Shown here: piece by piece, positions 47,415 through 57,454 of the stretch
Layout of the letters: each line of letters opens with the position of its first letter
Position numbering within the stretch: position 1 is the first letter of the stretch
NCBI RefSeq assembly: GCF_013201545.1
Contig: NZ_CP053746.1
Coordinates: 1,341,001 to 1,405,000, forward strand
From: Pseudomonas graminis
GTDB taxonomy: Bacteria > Pseudomonadota > Gammaproteobacteria > Pseudomonadales > Pseudomonadaceae
Reading direction: 5' to 3'
Length of the DNA stretch: 64,000 nucleotides
Notes under the pieces: model-generated
What the model was told of the DNA's origin: nothing
What the model saw: only the letters and a program-made list of their open reading frames with translations
The model's database searches: none
Program-made: the position numbers and the translations under genes

Positions 47415-48440
47415 CTAACGAGGCGCCAACTCTCTCAAATGGCGTGCTACCGCAATCCACGCACCGATATACCCCAACAGCACCGCTCCAAGCAAGAGCG
47501 ACGCGCCGTCGGACACTGGCACGCCGGCAAGGGCAAAATCGCTGCCGTACAGCCCGGCCAGTTTGACCACCGCATCGTTCAGCCAGTCTAGCCCAAAAGC
47601 CAGAACACCCCAGGAGAGCACCCCGGCGCCCAGCCCGTACAAAGCGCCCATATAAAGGAAGGGCCGGCGCACGTAGCTGTCCGTACCGCCTACCAACTTG
47701 ATGACCTCGATTTCCGTACGACGGTTCTCGATGTGCAGACGAATGGTGTTACCGATGACCAACAGCAGTGCTGCGACCAGCAAAACCGTCAGGCCAAACA
47801 CGAACCGATCACCCAGCTTCAAGATAGCGGCTAAACGCTCGACCCAGACCAGGTCTAGTTGTGCCTGCTGGACTTTGGGCAACTCGGCCAGCTGTGTACG
47901 TAATGCTTCCAGCGCGGCTTTGTCAACTTCCAGTGGTGTAACCAGCACGACACCGGGCAGCGGGTTTTCAGGCAGTTCCTTGAGCGCCTCGCCCAGCCCG
48001 GACTGTTTCTGGAATTCGTTCAGCGCCTCATCGCGGCTGATGTACTCAGCGTCAGCGACGCCGCCCATTTCCTTGATCTGACGAACAAGGCCTTCTCCCT
48101 CGCTCGGCGACGCATCCAGCTGCAGATACAGGGATATCTGCGCCGCACGCTGCCACGAACCGCCAAGACGCTCGACATTGCTTAGCAACAATGACAAGCC
48201 CATCGGCAAGCTCAGCGCGATGGCCATCACCAGACAGGTAAAGAAACTGCCGATGGGCTGCTTGCCGAGACGGCGCAGGCTGTCCAGCAGGCTTGAGCGG
48301 TGGGCCTCGAGCCAAGCGTTGAACAACTCACCGAAACTCGGGCCGTCATCGTCATCGCGTTTCTTTTTCTTTTGCGGCGCCGGGTCTGAAGCTTTGGGCG
48401 CTACGCGTTCGGAAACCTTGGGGCTGCGAGTGGCACTCAT
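47415..48440 (-). CDS. ftsX: Cell division protein FtsX
   Basis: 341 residues with a basic cytoplasmic N-tail, a first helix near residue 75, a periplasmic domain and three more C-terminal helices. LVGGTDSYVRRPFLYMG near residue 250 is the conserved FtsX loop. Works with FtsE to activate cell-wall hydrolases at the septum. Its start overlaps ftsE by 4 bases. Confidence 0.95.
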   Translation of the reverse strand: MSATRSPKVSERVAPKASDPAPQKKKKRDDDDGPSFGELFNAWLEAHRSSLLDSLRRLGKQPIGSFFTCLVMAIALSLPMGLSLLLSNVERLGGSWQRAAQISLYLQLDASPSEGEGLVRQIKEMGGVADAEYISRDEALNEFQKQSGLGEALKELPENPLPGVVLVTPLEVDKAALEALRTQLAELPKVQQAQLDLVWVERLAAILKLGDRFVFGLTVLLVAALLLVIGNTIRLHIENRRTEIEVIKLVGGTDSYVRRPFLYMGALYGLGAGVLSWGVLAFGLDWLNDAVVKLAGLYGSDFALAGVPVSDGASLLLGAVLLGYIGAWIAVARHLRELAPR

Positions 48441-49108
48441 ACGCCTGCCTCCCCGTCGCCGATCAGTCGGCCGCGCTGTAACGTCAGCATGCGGTGGCGC
48501 ATCCGTGCGATCAGTGCCAGGTCGTGGCTCGCAATCAGCACGCTGGTGCCCAAGCGGTTGATGTCTTCGAACACGCCCATGATTTCAGCTGCCAGCCGCG
48601 GGTCGAGGTTACCGGTGGGTTCGTCTGCCAGCAGCAGGGCCGGACGGTGAACGATGGCGCGGGCGATGCCGACGCGCTGTTGCTGACCGGTAGACAAGTC
48701 ACCCGGATACAGCTCGGCTTTGTCGGATAACGCAACCCGCTCAAGGGCCGAATCGACGCGCTTGACCACTTCGGTCTTGGACAGGCCGAGGATCTGCAGC
48801 GGCAGCGCAACGTTATTGAACACCGTGCGATCAAACAGCAACTGGTGATTCTGAAACACCACGCCAATCTGCCGACGCAAAAAAGGAATCTGCGCAGTGC
48901 TGATCTGGCCCAGGTCCTGACCCGCCAGCAGAAGCTTGCCAGTGGTAGGACGCTCCATCGCCAGCAGCAGGCGCAGCAAAGTGCTCTTGCCCGCGCCGGA
49001 GTGACCTGTCACAAATAGAAATTCGCCACGACGTACTCGAAAGCTCAGCTCATGCAGGCCGACGTGTCCGTTCGGATAGCGTTTACCGACCTGTTCGAAA
49101 CGAATCAT
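48437..49108 (-). CDS. ftsE: Cell division ATP-binding protein FtsE
   Basis: 223 residues. Walker A GHSGAGKSTLLR, signature DLSTGQQQRVGIARA, Walker B LLLADEPTGNLDP. Overlaps ftsY by 4 bases. Confidence 0.96.
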   Translation of the reverse strand: MIRFEQVGKRYPNGHVGLHELSFRVRRGEFLFVTGHSGAGKSTLLRLLLAMERPTTGKLLLAGQDLGQISTAQIPFLRRQIGVVFQNHQLLFDRTVFNNVALPLQILGLSKTEVVKRVDSALERVALSDKAELYPGDLSTGQQQRVGIARAIVHRPALLLADEPTGNLDPRLAAEIMGVFEDINRLGTSVLIASHDLALIARMRHRMLTLQRGRLIGDGEAGV

Positions 49109-50658
49109 GGGCGCTCCCGCTCGGCAAATAGGGCTTGGACGAACGGCTCGGCTTCGAAGGTGCGCAGATCGTCGATGCCTTCACCCACGCCGATATAGCG
49201 AATCGGCAGGCCAAATTGCTTCGCCAGGGCGAAGATCACGCCGCCTTTGGCGGTGCCGTCGAGCTTGGTCAGCGCGAGGCCGGTCAGCTGGACGGTCTGG
49301 TTGAACTGTTTGGCCTGGTTGATCGCGTTCTGACCCGTACCGGCATCCAGGACCAGCAGGACCTCGTGCGGCGCGTCGGCGTCCAGCTTGCCGATCACGC
49401 GGCGAACCTTCTTCAGCTCTTCCATCAGGTTGTCTTTGGTGTGCAAGCGGCCCGCGGTGTCAGCGATCAACACGTCGATGCCGCGGGCTTTTGCAGCCTG
49501 AACGGCATCGAAAATCACTGAAGCCGAGTCAGCGCCAGTGTGCTGGGCGATGACCGGAATCTTGTTACGCTCGCCCCAGACCTGCAGTTGCTCAACCGCT
49601 GCAGCACGGAAGGTGTCACCCGCCGCCAGCATGACTTTTTTGCCTTCAAGCTGGAGCTTCTTGGCGAGTTTGCCGATGGTGGTGGTTTTACCCGCGCCGT
49701 TGACGCCCACGACCAGAATCACGAACGGCTTGTGCTGTGCAGTGATGACCAGCGGAGCTTCCACTGGCTTGAGCATTTCGGTCAGTTCATTTTGCAGCGA
49801 TTTGTACAGCGCGTCGCTGTCAGTGAGCTGCTTGCGCGCCACTTTCTGCGTCAGGTTGCGCACGATTGCCGACGTTGCTTCCACCCCAACGTCCGCGGTC
49901 AGCAGCCGGGTTTCCAGCTCGTCGAGCATGTCGTCGTCGATGGCTTTCTTGCCGAGGAACAGGCTGGCCATGCCTTCGCCCAGGCTGGCGCTGGTTTTCG
50001 ACAGGCCCTGCTTCAGGCGCGCGAAAAAACCAGGCTGCTTGGGTGCGGTGGTTCCTTCGAACGGAACAGGTGGCACGCTGGTTTCAAGAACGGGCACAGC
50101 GGCCGCGGCTGGAACCATCGGTGCTGTCGTCAACGGCGGCGTCAGCGAAGGAAGATCATTGCCGGAAACCGGATCAGGGAGTGCGACCGGGGTCGGCTCG
50201 ATGGACGGAGCCACCTCGAACGACGTTGTGTCGATGACCGTCGGGTGAGCAGGCACTTCAGCCACAAAAGCGGCGGCGGATTCCACGTTGGACTCGGTGT
50301 GTGCCGGAATGGGCGGCGTGACGTGAGGCTCGCGCTCATCGGTGAAGGCGACGGGCTCTTCGGCAACGGGCAGGTGAAGCCAGGGATCTTCGATAGGGGC
50401 CGAAAGCGCTTCAATCGTAGCGGTTTGTGGCAAGGGTTGCGGCGCGTTTTGCGGCGCGCGCTCGGCCGGGATGGCCGGGGCGTTATGCTGCTCAGCAACC
50501 GCCGGGGCCTGATCGGGCACGGACTCTGGCGCTGGAGCGGGGGCATTCTGAGGCGGCTCGGGAGTGACTTCCTGCGGCTTTTTGCGCAGCCATCCGAACA
50601 GGCCTTTCTTCTCGCCAGCCGGGGCTGGGGTCTTCTTGTCGTCGTTGGAACCAAACAT
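49105..50658 (-). CDS. ftsY: Signal recognition particle receptor FtsY
   Basis: 517 residues. A long N-terminal Pro/Ala/Glu-rich acidic region of roughly 200 residues, then the NG domain: GVNGAGKTTTIGKLAKK, ADTAGRLHTK and ALTKLDGTAKGG. Docks SRP-ribosome complexes at the membrane. First gene of ftsYEX. Confidence 0.96.
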   Translation of the reverse strand: MFGSNDDKKTPAPAGEKKGLFGWLRKKPQEVTPEPPQNAPAPAPESVPDQAPAVAEQHNAPAIPAERAPQNAPQPLPQTATIEALSAPIEDPWLHLPVAEEPVAFTDEREPHVTPPIPAHTESNVESAAAFVAEVPAHPTVIDTTSFEVAPSIEPTPVALPDPVSGNDLPSLTPPLTTAPMVPAAAAVPVLETSVPPVPFEGTTAPKQPGFFARLKQGLSKTSASLGEGMASLFLGKKAIDDDMLDELETRLLTADVGVEATSAIVRNLTQKVARKQLTDSDALYKSLQNELTEMLKPVEAPLVITAQHKPFVILVVGVNGAGKTTTIGKLAKKLQLEGKKVMLAAGDTFRAAAVEQLQVWGERNKIPVIAQHTGADSASVIFDAVQAAKARGIDVLIADTAGRLHTKDNLMEELKKVRRVIGKLDADAPHEVLLVLDAGTGQNAINQAKQFNQTVQLTGLALTKLDGTAKGGVIFALAKQFGLPIRYIGVGEGIDDLRTFEAEPFVQALFAERERP

Positions 50659-50936
50659 GGAGGACGGCTATCTCACGGTAACGACGCGCCAGAGCGGCGC
50701 CTCTGAAAAATTCTGTATGCGAAACAGACTGCTTTTATGTCCGCTTGTTCATAGGTTGCCCGCGTCAAATGATCGGACCTCGCCAGGCCGTCCTACACGC
50801 TAATTCAGGCCAAGTCTTACAAGGTCTGTTTACGGCTCGGACATCTTAGCCATAGTCGTCAGGCAAACTGGCCGCTATCCTAACACCCCCGCGCCCGCTG
50901 ACGCTAAGCAGGCCGTCTCCAAGGTTCAAATCACGA

Positions 50937-52289
50937 ATGAATGCTCTAGCCCGCTGTGCCGCAGGCCTGCTGCTCAGCACAATCTGTTTGCCCTTCGCCG
51001 CATCGGCTGCCGACCCTCAACCCACCACCGAATTCACGCTGAATAACGGCCTGAAGGTCGTCGTGCGTGAAGACCACCGCGCACCGGTCGTGGTTTCGCA
51101 GGTCTGGTACAAGGTCGGCTCCAGCTACGAGACGCCTGGCCAGACGGGCCTGTCCCATGCGCTGGAACACATGATGTTCAAGGGCAGCTCGAAGGCGGGA
51201 CCCGGCGAAGCATCGCTGATCCTGCGTGACCTGGGCGCCGAAGAGAACGCTTTCACCAGCGACGACTACACCGCTTATTACCAAGTGCTGGCCCGTGATC
51301 GACTGGCGGTTGCCTTCGAACTGGAAGCCGACCGCATGGCCACCCTTCGCCTGCCCCCTGAAGAGTTCGCGCGGGAAATCGAAGTCATCAAGGAAGAGCG
51401 CCGCCTGCGCACCGATGACAAGCCGAACGCCAAGGCCTACGAGCGCTTCAAGGCCATCGCCTACCCCGCCAGCGGCTACCACACGCCGACCATTGGCTGG
51501 ATGGCAGACCTTGAGCGCATGAAGGTCGAGGAGCTGCGCCACTGGTATGAATCCTGGTACGTGCCCAACAACGCCACGCTGGTGGTGGTCGGCGACGTGA
51601 AGCCCGATGAGGTGAAAGCCTTGGCTGAGCGCTTCTTCGGTCCGGTGCCGCGCCGGGATGTACCGCCGTCGAAAAAACCGCTGGAGCTGGCCGAGCCTGG
51701 CCTGCGCCAGATCACCGTGCATGTCGCCACGCAGATGCCGAGCCTGATGTATGGCTTCAACGTGCCGAGCCTGGCCACCGCCACCGATCCACAGTCAGTC
51801 AACGCACTGCGCCTGATTTCGGCCTTGCTCGATGGCGGCTACAGCGCGCGCATTCCGACCCGCCTGGAGCGCGGCGAAGAACTGGTCACCGGCGCGGCGT
51901 CCGACTACGACGCTTACACCCGTGGGGACAGCCTGTTCACCGTCAGCGCCACGCCCAATCAGCAGAAGAAGAAAACCCTCGCCGACGCTGAAGCCGGCAT
52001 CTGGCGCCTGCTCGACGAACTTAAAACCAAGCCGCCCGCCAAGGAAGAGCTGGAACGGGTCCGGGCCCAGGTGATCGCCGGATTGGTCTATGAGCGCGAT
52101 TCTATTACCAGTCAGGCCAGCACCATTGGCGAACTGGAAACGGTGGGCCTGTCCTGGAAGCTCATTGATGAGGAACTGGCCGGGTTGCAAAGCGTGACAC
52201 CGGAAGACATCCAGAAAGCCGCCCGTACTTACTTCACCCGCGAGCGCCTTGCCGTTGCGCATGTTTTGCCTGAGGAGAAAGCCCAATGA
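50937..52289 (+). CDS. M16B zinc peptidase, catalytic subunit
   Basis: 450 residues with a signal peptide (LLLSTICLPFAASA). The inverted zinc motif HxxEH is present in LSHALEHMMFKG, and the distal glutamate in EVIKEERRLRTD. Periplasmic. Overlaps the next gene by 4 bases, so the two probably form a heterodimer. Confidence 0.93.
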   Translation: MNALARCAAGLLLSTICLPFAASAADPQPTTEFTLNNGLKVVVREDHRAPVVVSQVWYKVGSSYETPGQTGLSHALEHMMFKGSSKAGPGEASLILRDLGAEENAFTSDDYTAYYQVLARDRLAVAFELEADRMATLRLPPEEFAREIEVIKEERRLRTDDKPNAKAYERFKAIAYPASGYHTPTIGWMADLERMKVEELRHWYESWYVPNNATLVVVGDVKPDEVKALAERFFGPVPRRDVPPSKKPLELAEPGLRQITVHVATQMPSLMYGFNVPSLATATDPQSVNALRLISALLDGGYSARIPTRLERGEELVTGAASDYDAYTRGDSLFTVSATPNQQKKKTLADAEAGIWRLLDELKTKPPAKEELERVRAQVIAGLVYERDSITSQASTIGELETVGLSWKLIDEELAGLQSVTPEDIQKAARTYFTRERLAVAHVLPEEKAQ

Positions 52290-53782
52290 GCCAGCGCAAC
52301 GAATCCCGCTCTGCGCGAACGCGGGCCTGCTCATTCGCACTCGCCGTGACGTTTGGCCTGCTGGGCGCGGCGTCGGCGATGGCAGAGACCGCCGCGGATG
52401 CCCCTAAGGCCATCGACAAGGCCGCCAGCACGCTGGAGTCCCTGAAGGAGCTGGACGGTAAAGCGCCCGCTCGCCGTTCGCTGAACATTCAGTCGTGGAG
52501 TACCGCCGAAGGCGCTCGCGTGCTGTTTGTCGAAGCCCATGAGCTGCCGATGTTCGACATGCGCCTGCTGTTCGCGGCGGGCAGCAGCCAGGACGGCGCC
52601 AACCCCGGCATCGCGCTGGTCACCAACGCGATGCTCAACGAGGGCGTCAAAGGCAAGAACGTCAGCGCCATCGCCGAAGGCTTCGAAGGGCTGGGCGCTG
52701 ATTTCGGCAACGGCTCCTATCGCGACATGGCGATCGCTTCGCTGCGCAGCCTGAGCGCCGCCGACAAGCGCGAGCCTGCGTTGAAACTGTTTGCCGAGGT
52801 GGTGGGCAAACCGACGTTCCCGGCGGACTCGCTGGCGCGGATCAAAAACCAGTTACTGGCAAGTTTCGAATATCAAATGCAGAACCCGGGCAAGCTGGCA
52901 GGCGATGAGCTGTTCAAGCGGTTGTACGGCGACCATCCTTACGCGCACCCAAGTATGGGCACGGCGAAAAGCATCGCACCTTTGACTTTGGCTCAGCTGA
53001 AAGCCTTTCATGCCAAGGCCTATGCCGCTGGCAACGCAGTCATCGCGCTGGCTGGCGACCTGACACGCGCAGAGGCCGAAGCGGTAGCGACCCAGGTTTC
53101 CGCCGCGCTGCCGAAAGGTCCGGCACTGGCACAAACCGTTGCACCGACCGAACCCAAGCCGAGTGAAACCCACATCGAGTTTCCGTCCAAGCAGACGCAC
53201 CTCATGCTGGCTGAGCTGGGCATCACCCGAGGCGATCCTGAGTACGCGGCCCTGTCACTGGGCAACTCGATTCTCGGCGGCGGCGGTTTCGGCAGCCGTC
53301 TGATGACCGAGGTGCGGGAAAAACGCGGCCTGACATACGGCGTGTCTTCAGGCTTCACGCCGATGCAGGCACAGGGTCCGTTCATGATCAGCCTGCAGAC
53401 CCGCGCCGAACTGAGTGAAAACACGCTCAAGCTGGTCAAGGACATCACCCGTGACTTCCTTGCCAACGGCCCGACCCAGAAAGAACTCGACGATGCCAAG
53501 CGCGAACTGGCCGGCAGCTTTCCGCTGGCGACTGCCAGCAATGCGGCCATCGTTGGGCAACTGGGCGCGGTCGGCTTCTATAATCTGCCGCTGACCTACC
53601 TCGAAGATTTCATGACGCAGTCCCAGAGCGTCACGGTCGAGCAGATCAAGACCGTGATGAACAAACATCTGGACGCTGACAAGCTGGTGATCGTGACTGC
53701 AGGTCCGACCGTCCCGCAGAAGCCACTGCCGCCCCCTACTGACAAACCCGCCGAGCAACCGCTCGGCGTTCCGGAGCACTGA
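52286..53782 (+). CDS. M16B peptidase-like protein, non-catalytic subunit
   Basis: 498 residues with a signal peptide ending near ASAMA. The M16 fold is recognisable (REKRGLTYGVSSGF) but HxxEH is absent: the equivalent region reads GIALVTNAMLNEG. Expected partner of the upstream enzyme. Its stop overlaps the rsmD start (TGATG). Confidence 0.91.
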   Translation: MSQRNESRSARTRACSFALAVTFGLLGAASAMAETAADAPKAIDKAASTLESLKELDGKAPARRSLNIQSWSTAEGARVLFVEAHELPMFDMRLLFAAGSSQDGANPGIALVTNAMLNEGVKGKNVSAIAEGFEGLGADFGNGSYRDMAIASLRSLSAADKREPALKLFAEVVGKPTFPADSLARIKNQLLASFEYQMQNPGKLAGDELFKRLYGDHPYAHPSMGTAKSIAPLTLAQLKAFHAKAYAAGNAVIALAGDLTRAEAEAVATQVSAALPKGPALAQTVAPTEPKPSETHIEFPSKQTHLMLAELGITRGDPEYAALSLGNSILGGGGFGSRLMTEVREKRGLTYGVSSGFTPMQAQGPFMISLQTRAELSENTLKLVKDITRDFLANGPTQKELDDAKRELAGSFPLATASNAAIVGQLGAVGFYNLPLTYLEDFMTQSQSVTVEQIKTVMNKHLDADKLVIVTAGPTVPQKPLPPPTDKPAEQPLGVPEH

Positions 53783-54402
53783 TGACCTCGACTTCCAAGC
53801 CGCCACGTATCCACAAAGGGCACAAAATCCACACGGGCCTCGGCCAACTGCGGATCATCGGCGGCGAATGGCGCAGTCGGCGTCTGAGTTTCCCTGACGC
53901 CCCCGGTCTGCGCCCGACGCCGGATCGTGTGCGTGAAACCCTGTTCAACTGGCTGGCGCCGTACATCGAGGGCGCGCGCGTCCTCGATCCGTTCGCCGGC
54001 AGTGGCGCGCTGTACCTTGAAGCCCTTTCCCGCGGCGCCAGCATGGGTCTGGCGCTGGACACCAACTCGATGGCGATTTCCAGCCTGCGCGAGCACCTCG
54101 GTACGCTGCGTTGCACGGTTGGCAAAACTGCGACAGGCGACGCCCTTCGCCATCTGGAAACCCAGCCGGCCGAACACTTCGACGTGGTGTTCCTCGACCC
54201 GCCGTTCCACCAGGACTTGCTGATGCCTGCGTGCACGCTGCTGGAAGAGCGTAACTGGCTGGCGGACAACGCGTGGATCTACACCGAAAGCGAAACCGCG
54301 CCCTCCACGCTGGGCATGCCGGCCAACTGGCGCCTGCACCGTGAGAAGAAGGCCGGTCAGGTTCACTACGCGGTGTGGGAACGCAGTGTCGTCGCGAGCT
54401 GA
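53782..54402 (+). CDS. rsmD: 16S rRNA (guanine-966-N2)-methyltransferase
   Basis: 206 residues. LRPTPDRVRETLFNWL, motif I LDPFAGSGALYLEALSRG and catalytic VVFLDPPFH. Modifies 16S rRNA in the small subunit. Overlaps both neighbours, consistent with an operon from 50937 to 55402. Confidence 0.95.
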   Translation: MTSTSKPPRIHKGHKIHTGLGQLRIIGGEWRSRRLSFPDAPGLRPTPDRVRETLFNWLAPYIEGARVLDPFAGSGALYLEALSRGASMGLALDTNSMAISSLREHLGTLRCTVGKTATGDALRHLETQPAEHFDVVFLDPPFHQDLLMPACTLLEERNWLADNAWIYTESETAPSTLGMPANWRLHREKKAGQVHYAVWERSVVAS

Positions 54403-55402
54403 CCTTCCCGGGTTTACCCCGGCGTTCGGCCTGGGCAACCCGCACTTGCAGACGCTGTGGGGACCGCTCTGGCGTCCGACCACTCACCTTGAGCGCCGGC
54501 GCGAGCGCGTCTGGCTTGAGGACGGGGATTTCCTCGACATGGACTGGCACGGCCCACACGACGCCACTGTGCCGGTCGTGCTCGTGCTGCACGGTCTGAC
54601 CGGCTCGTCCAACTCCCCCTATGTCGCCGGGCTGCAGCACGCCATGGAAAAACGCGGCTGGGCAAGTGTCGCCCTTAACTGGCGAGGCTGTTCAGGAGAG
54701 CCAAATCTGTTGCCTCGCAGCTATCACTCGGGCGCCAGCGAAGACCTTGCCGCCGTGATCGATCATCTGCGCAAGGCCCGGCCATTGGCGCCGCTTTACG
54801 CTGTCGGGTATTCCCTCGGCGGCAACATCTTGCTCAAGCACCTCGGCGAAACCGGCCTCGACAGCCACCTGCAAGGCGCTGCGGCGGTATCCGTACCGTT
54901 TCGTCTGGACGAATGCGCCGACCGGATCGGGCTGGGCTTCTCCAAGGTCTATCAACGCCACTTCATGCGCGAGATGGTCGGCTACATCAAGGACAAGCAG
55001 AGGCGCTTTCAGCATGAAGGACTCAACGACGGCCTGGCAGAACTGGCGGCCTTGGGATCGTTGAAAGACATGCGCACCTTTTGGGACTTCGACGGGCGCG
55101 TGACAGCGCCGCTCAATGGATTCGTGGACGCCCATGATTACTACCGGCGCGCCTCCAGTCGGTACTTCCTCGGCGCCATCCGCACGCCAACCCTGCTGAT
55201 TCAGTCCCTTGATGACCCGTTCGTGTTCAAACACAGCCTGCCTGAAGCCTCTGAGCTGTCGTCCAGTACGGAATTCGACCTGCAGAGAAAAGGCGGGCAC
55301 GTGGGTTTTGTCGGCGGCACGATTAGAAAGCCGACGTATTACCTGGAGCAGCGGATTCCGGCGTGGCTGACGGACATCCATGGCGCGCAGACACACCGCT
55401 AA
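54386..55402 (+). CDS. YheT family alpha/beta hydrolase
   Basis: 338 residues, most likely from the GTG at 54386 overlapping the end of rsmD, with GGGA upstream. Nucleophile elbow VGYSLGGNILLKHL, oxyanion region LHGLTGSSNSPYV, and terminal GGHVGFVGG carrying the histidine. Carboxylesterase-like; substrate unknown. Confidence 0.9.
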   Translation: MSSRADLPGFTPAFGLGNPHLQTLWGPLWRPTTHLERRRERVWLEDGDFLDMDWHGPHDATVPVVLVLHGLTGSSNSPYVAGLQHAMEKRGWASVALNWRGCSGEPNLLPRSYHSGASEDLAAVIDHLRKARPLAPLYAVGYSLGGNILLKHLGETGLDSHLQGAAAVSVPFRLDECADRIGLGFSKVYQRHFMREMVGYIKDKQRRFQHEGLNDGLAELAALGSLKDMRTFWDFDGRVTAPLNGFVDAHDYYRRASSRYFLGAIRTPTLLIQSLDDPFVFKHSLPEASELSSSTEFDLQRKGGHVGFVGGTIRKPTYYLEQRIPAWLTDIHGAQTHR

Positions 55403-55469
55403 CGCCTGCACGATCGTTCAAGACACGTATGCGCCGCCCGCATAACATCGGGACATAAGGAGAAAAACC

Positions 55470-56198
55470 ATGTCCCGACATCAATTCTTCGTCCGCGGCC
55501 TTCGCGACAGCCTGCCGATGCTGGTCGGCATTGCCCCGTTCGGCATTATCTTCGGCACCCTCGCCGGCGTGGGCGGCCTGACGCTTTGGCAGGCGGTCGG
55601 CATGTCGATGTTCGTTTACGCAGGATCGGCGCAGTTCATCGTCATCAGCCTGATGGGCGCCGGGGCCGGCGCGGTGGTGATTCTGTTGACGACGTTCATC
55701 GTCAATCTGCGCCACGTGCTGTACAGCGCCACCCTGCAGCCACAGGTTCAGGAGCTGCCTCAGCGCTGGCGTTTGTTGCTGGCGTTCTGGCTGACGGACG
55801 AAACCTTCGCCATCGTTCAACGCCACTACCTGGTCCACGGCCGGACGCCGCTCGCGCATTGGTACTGGATGGGCGTGGCGAGCTCGCTGTACGCCTGTTG
55901 GGTGAGCAGCTCGCTGGTGGGTATGCTGTTTGGTCAGGCTTTTCCCGACATGGCCAGTTGGGGCCTGGAGTTCGCGATGCTGGCGACCTTCATCGGTATC
56001 GTCGTGCCGCTGCTGCGCAACCAACCGCAGATCGCCGCCGCGTTGGTCGCTGGCGCGGTTGCCCTGCTGACATGGTCGTGGCCCTACAAATTAGGGCTCA
56101 TGGCCGCTGCCTTCTGTGGCATCGCGGCGGGGGTGTGTCTGGAAAGACGGCAGCCTGAAAGGCAGAACGACGTGAACCCGAACCAGGTACGCCCATGA
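55470..56198 (+). CDS. azlC: AzlC family branched-chain amino-acid exporter, large subunit
   Basis: 242 residues, about six helices, with FVYAGSAQFIVISL and IVNLRHVLYSATL conserved. AAGGAG ribosome-binding site. Acts with AzlD, whose gene overlaps by 4 bases. Confidence 0.92.
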   Translation: MSRHQFFVRGLRDSLPMLVGIAPFGIIFGTLAGVGGLTLWQAVGMSMFVYAGSAQFIVISLMGAGAGAVVILLTTFIVNLRHVLYSATLQPQVQELPQRWRLLLAFWLTDETFAIVQRHYLVHGRTPLAHWYWMGVASSLYACWVSSSLVGMLFGQAFPDMASWGLEFAMLATFIGIVVPLLRNQPQIAAALVAGAVALLTWSWPYKLGLMAAAFCGIAAGVCLERRQPERQNDVNPNQVRP

Positions 56199-56518
56199 CG
56201 TACTGGTGGCTGATTCTGGGCATGGCCGCGATCACTTTTCTGATGCGCTACAGCCTGTTCGCCTGGCCGAACCTGCGTTTCCCGCCGCTGGTGCGCCAAG
56301 GCCTGCATTACGTACCCACCGCCGTGCTGACCGCCATCGTTGTCCCTGGCATGTTGCTGCCCGACGGCACGCACTGGCAGTTGTCCCTGGGCAACGCCTA
56401 CTTGCTGGCCGGGATCGTGTCGATTGGCATTGCGGCATTCAGCCGCAATCTTCTGGCGACCATCGGCGGCGGATTGCTGGTGTTCTTCTTGCTGCGCTGG
56501 GCGATGGGCCAGATGTGA
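56195..56518 (+). CDS. azlD: AzlD family branched-chain amino-acid exporter, small subunit
   Basis: 107 residues, about four helices, with ITFLMRYSLFAWPNLRFPPL and LRYVPTAVLTAIV-like stretch typical of AzlD. Convergent with the sulfurtransferase gene. Confidence 0.9.
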   Translation: MTYWWLILGMAAITFLMRYSLFAWPNLRFPPLVRQGLHYVPTAVLTAIVVPGMLLPDGTHWQLSLGNAYLLAGIVSIGIAAFSRNLLATIGGGLLVFFLLRWAMGQM

Positions 56519-56536
56519 GGCACATACGCCGCGACC

Positions 56537-57391
56537 TTAGTCCCCGGTCGCGACGCCTCGCTGCGGATCATTGATCCACTCGCTCCACGATCCCGCGTAC
56601 AGCGCCCCCAGCGGATACCCGGCGAGGGCCAAGGCAAACAGGTTGTGACAGGCCGTTACGCCGGAACCGCAATAAGCGACGAGCGCATGGGCAGGACGGC
56701 CTTGTAGTGCCTCGGCGAAGCGCTGCTTCAGTCGCTCTGCCGGGAGAAAGCGGCCATCCGGCCCGAGGTTGTCGGTGAATGCCGCGCACTGTGCGCTCGG
56801 AATGTGCCCCGCAATAGGGTCGATGGGCTCGACCTCACCCCGGAACCGCGCGGGGGCACGTGCGTCAATCAGCGTCATGGCGGGATCGCCGATGCGGGCC
56901 TGCAGTTGCTCGGCCGTCAGCACCATCGATTCATCTGGCACGCCGTCGAATGAACCCTCGGGTTGGTGCGGCGGATCAAGACTCAGCGGCAGACCCGCCC
57001 CATGCCAGGCCTTGAGCCCGCCATCGAGCACATACACGCCGTCGCGCTTGCCCAGCCACGCCAGCAACCACCAGGCTCGGGCGGCATACGCACCCGGGCC
57101 ATCGTCGTACAGCACGATATCGCTGTGGTTGTTCACACCCCAGAACCGCAAGCGCTCGATCAGTGTCTGCGGATCCGGCAGCGGGTGGCGACCTGTCACA
57201 CCCTTGGTGATGGCACCACTGAGATCATTGAGCAAGTCAGCGTAGGAAGCGCCTTCGATATGGCCCTCTGCGTAGCTGCGCTGGCCGTAGTCCAGATCGT
57301 CCAGCGACGAACGACAATCCAGTATCACAAGCCCGGGCTGGGTCAGGCGTTCTGACAATTGTTGCGGGCTGATCAATTGCGCGATGGACAT
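56537..57391 (-). CDS. sseA: 3-Mercaptopyruvate/thiosulfate sulfurtransferase (two rhodanese domains)
   Basis: 284 residues. The first rhodanese domain is inactive; the second carries C241 in VAYCGSGVTACHN. The CGSGVT loop favours mercaptopyruvate over thiosulfate. Cytoplasmic; substrate choice is inferred from the loop. Confidence 0.9.
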   Translation of the reverse strand: MSIAQLISPQQLSERLTQPGLVILDCRSSLDDLDYGQRSYAEGHIEGASYADLLNDLSGAITKGVTGRHPLPDPQTLIERLRFWGVNNHSDIVLYDDGPGAYAARAWWLLAWLGKRDGVYVLDGGLKAWHGAGLPLSLDPPHQPEGSFDGVPDESMVLTAEQLQARIGDPAMTLIDARAPARFRGEVEPIDPIAGHIPSAQCAAFTDNLGPDGRFLPAERLKQRFAEALQGRPAHALVAYCGSGVTACHNLFALALAGYPLGALYAGSWSEWINDPQRGVATGD

Positions 57392-57454
57392 GACAGGCTC
57401 CTGCAGGCAGTAAAAAAGGGCGATATGACAATCGAGTGAGACAACCGGGCCGAT